This document shows, piece after piece, positions 63,068 through 64,000 of a stretch of 64,000 nt of DNA (position 1 is its first letter; each line of letters starts with the position of its first letter). The notes under the pieces are model-generated. The model worked only from the letters and a program-made list of their open reading frames with translations. It made no database searches and was not told the DNA's origin. This DNA is from Chitinophaga sancti (GTDB taxonomy: Bacteria; Bacteroidota; Bacteroidia; Chitinophagales; Chitinophagaceae): assembly GCF_034424315.1 (NCBI RefSeq), contig NZ_CP139972.1, positions 6,890,501 through 6,954,500 on the forward strand, read 5' to 3'. The position numbers were made by a program, and so were the translations under genes.

Positions 63068-63181
63068 ATGTGGGTAAATAAAGACAATAACAAGATCAAT
63101 CACATCGTAGCTCAGCTCAACTGGGCTATTACGCTCATCGTGATCGTCGTTGTCATTATTAGCCACCAATATGGAGGATAG
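63068..63181 (+). CDS. Predicted branched-chain amino acid leader peptide (37 codons)
   Basis: This short ORF starts at ATG 63068 and ends at TAG 63179-63181. Codons 21-31 read ITLIVIVVVII, ten of eleven being Ile, Val or Leu. That is the hallmark of a leader peptide whose ribosome stalls when charged branched-chain tRNAs are scarce, as in enterobacterial ilvL. It lies between a strong promoter and a terminator, upstream of the ilvE gene for branched-chain aminotransferase. Read as a protein it could also be a small single-helix membrane peptide, but the context makes a regulatory role more likely. No homologue search was possible. Confidence 0.72.
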   Translation: MWVNKDNNKINHIVAQLNWAITLIVIVVVIISHQYGG

Positions 63182-63243
63182 GTAATTGTGTACAACCAAA
63201 TCAAAATATACAGCCTTCCTCCACCCGAGGGAGGCTTTTTTTT
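63173..63243 (+). promoter_or_regulatory. Attenuator: antiterminator pairing and terminator hairpin before ilvE
   Basis: The terminator is a 9- to 10-bp stem with one G-U pair (63212-63221 with 63227-63236) and eight Ts. GGAGGATAGG at 63173-63182, the last two codons and stop of the leader ORF, can instead pair with CCTTCCTCC at 63214-63222: nine pairs and one bulged T. A ribosome stalled on the Ile/Val run would leave this segment free and so block the terminator. One that reaches the stop would cover it and allow termination. Confidence 0.7.
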
Positions 63244-63281
63244 GCGCCTGTTATTCACTAGATTTCTAATATCTGAATTAT

Positions 63282-64000
63282 ATGTATAGCTATTACAACG
63301 AGAACACCATCATTTACGTTGACGGGGAGTATGTTAAAGCCAGTGAGGCCAAAATCGACCTGTATGGTCAGTCATTACATTATGGATACGCCGTATTCGA
63401 AGGTATCAGAGCTTATAAAACTGCTGCAGGAGAAGTAAAGATCTTCAAGGCAGAGGAGCACTTCGATCGTTTCCGTCGCTCGTGTGAGTTAATTCACATG
63501 CCTTACAACTATTCCAACGAGGAGTTGATCGCCGCTTGTTACAAGGTGCTGGAGCTGAACAACATGGAGGAAGCTTACATTCGTCCGCTCGCTTATTGCC
63601 CGCCAAACATGACCCTGAAAGCTGCATCCGAAATGAACGTGATGATCTGCGCATGGGAATGGGGTGCTTACCTGGGTGAAAAGCTGCTGAAGGTGATGAC
63701 CTCTTCTTATCAGCGTCCAAATCCGAAGGCATTTAAGATCGAATCCAAATCAGCTGGTTTGTACATCAACTCCATCCTGGCTTCTCAGGAAGCTAAGTCA
63801 CTGGGCTATGACGAGGCGCTGCTGCTGGATCTGGAAGGCTATGTAGCTGAAGGTCCGGGCGCTAATATCTTCTTCGAAAAAGATGGTAAGATCGTAACCC
63901 CACCTCCGGGTGCTATTCTGCCTGGTATTACCCGTGCTACAGTGATTGAACTGTGCCAGGAGCTGAATATTCCATTAGAACAAAGACTGTTCACTACTGA
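63282..64000 (+). CDS. ilvE: Branched-chain amino acid aminotransferase, 3' end outside the window
   Basis: About 239 residues are visible from the ATG at 63282 and the frame is open to the window end. It is a class IV PLP aminotransferase: 'DLYGQSLHYGYAVFEGIRAY' (substrate loop), 'HFDRFRRSCE', 'YIRPLAYC', 'IESKSAGLYINS' with the PLP-binding Lys156, 'DEALLLDLEGYVAEGPGANI' and 'PPPGAILPGITRATVIEL'. It catalyses the last step of Leu, Ile and Val synthesis (and the first of their breakdown), swapping the amino group with 2-oxoglutarate. Upstream lies the predicted attenuator, so ilvE, perhaps followed by more ilv/leu genes, would be controlled by branched-chain tRNA charging. Confidence 0.95.
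   Translation, partial: MYSYYNENTIIYVDGEYVKASEAKIDLYGQSLHYGYAVFEGIRAYKTAAGEVKIFKAEEHFDRFRRSCELIHMPYNYSNEELIAACYKVLELNNMEEAYIRPLAYCPPNMTLKAASEMNVMICAWEWGAYLGEKLLKVMTSSYQRPNPKAFKIESKSAGLYINSILASQEAKSLGYDEALLLDLEGYVAEGPGANIFFEKDGKIVTPPPGAILPGITRATVIELCQELNIPLEQRLFTT

Noticed and set aside
62945..63199. 84-codon minus-strand frame across the ilvE leader region
   Set aside because: It is antisense to the leader ORF, starts in the attenuator region and crosses the promoter; the acidic N-terminal part is simply the complement of the Ile/Val codon run.

Overview
The window looks like chromosomal DNA of a Bacteroidota species, most likely Chitinophagaceae (Chitinophaga-like). The reasons are four SusC/SusD outer-membrane uptake pairs, a SusC/FecR/ECF-sigma signalling set, a type IX secretion (T9SS) sorting domain, a flexirubin-type aryl-polyene pigment cluster, TAnnTTTG-type -7 promoter boxes, and few Shine-Dalgarno sequences. 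No rRNA, tRNA, CRISPR array, insertion sequence or prophage was seen.

Layout. (1) 1-11312, all + strand: the 3' part of a flexirubin/aryl-polyene operon. It encodes a LolA-like carrier, a lipoprotein, a FabZ-like dehydratase, a GT2-DUF2062 protein, an MMPL-acyltransferase-methyltransferase fusion, a phytoene-desaturase-like oxidoreductase, a C45 acyltransferase, AcpS and a PaaK-like ligase. The genes overlap or nearly touch. (2) 11309-14810: a DUF6702 protein, a HupE-like membrane protein and an M1 metallopeptidase. (3) 15052-40193: a nutrient-uptake region with four SusCD pairs, an ECF sigma/FecR/STN-SusC regulatory set, and AraC- and LacI-type regulators, with no glycoside hydrolase among them. 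(4) 40311-43549: two paralogous proteins joining a c-type heme motif to a PHM-like copper monooxygenase domain, with a redoxin gene between them. (5) 43605-48776: housekeeping genes mutS, a TrmH-type methyltransferase, a UbiA-type prenyltransferase, ruvX and def. (6) 48845-52815: a tandem duplication of an ECF sigma/RskA-type anti-sigma module, then a secreted protein of unknown function. (7) 52910-61072: a T9SS cargo protein, an RluD-type pseudouridine synthase, lipB, an unknown secreted protein, an ACC-deaminase/D-cysteine-desulfhydrase-like enzyme and a GH20 hexosaminidase. (8) 61963-64000: a nucleotidyltransferase and then ilvE, which is cut by the window end and preceded by what looks like a transcription attenuator.

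Main observations. Upstream of ilvE lies an unannotated 37-codon leader ORF with a run of Ile/Val/Leu codons. It has a good promoter before it, a terminator after it, and a 9-bp antiterminator pairing that starts at the last codons of the leader ORF. The heme-copper trio has all the expected copper ligands next to a CxxCH heme motif. A 49-nt repeat occurs three times, each time within 3 nt of a stop codon or in tandem with such a copy, in the sense orientation and before a perfect terminator hairpin. A 34-bp inverted repeat sits in the rluD-lipB gap. mutS and the trmH-type gene diverge from exact -7 boxes lying about 4 nt from their start codons, which suggests leaderless mRNAs.

All functions are assigned by reading motifs and recalling families. 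No database search was run.
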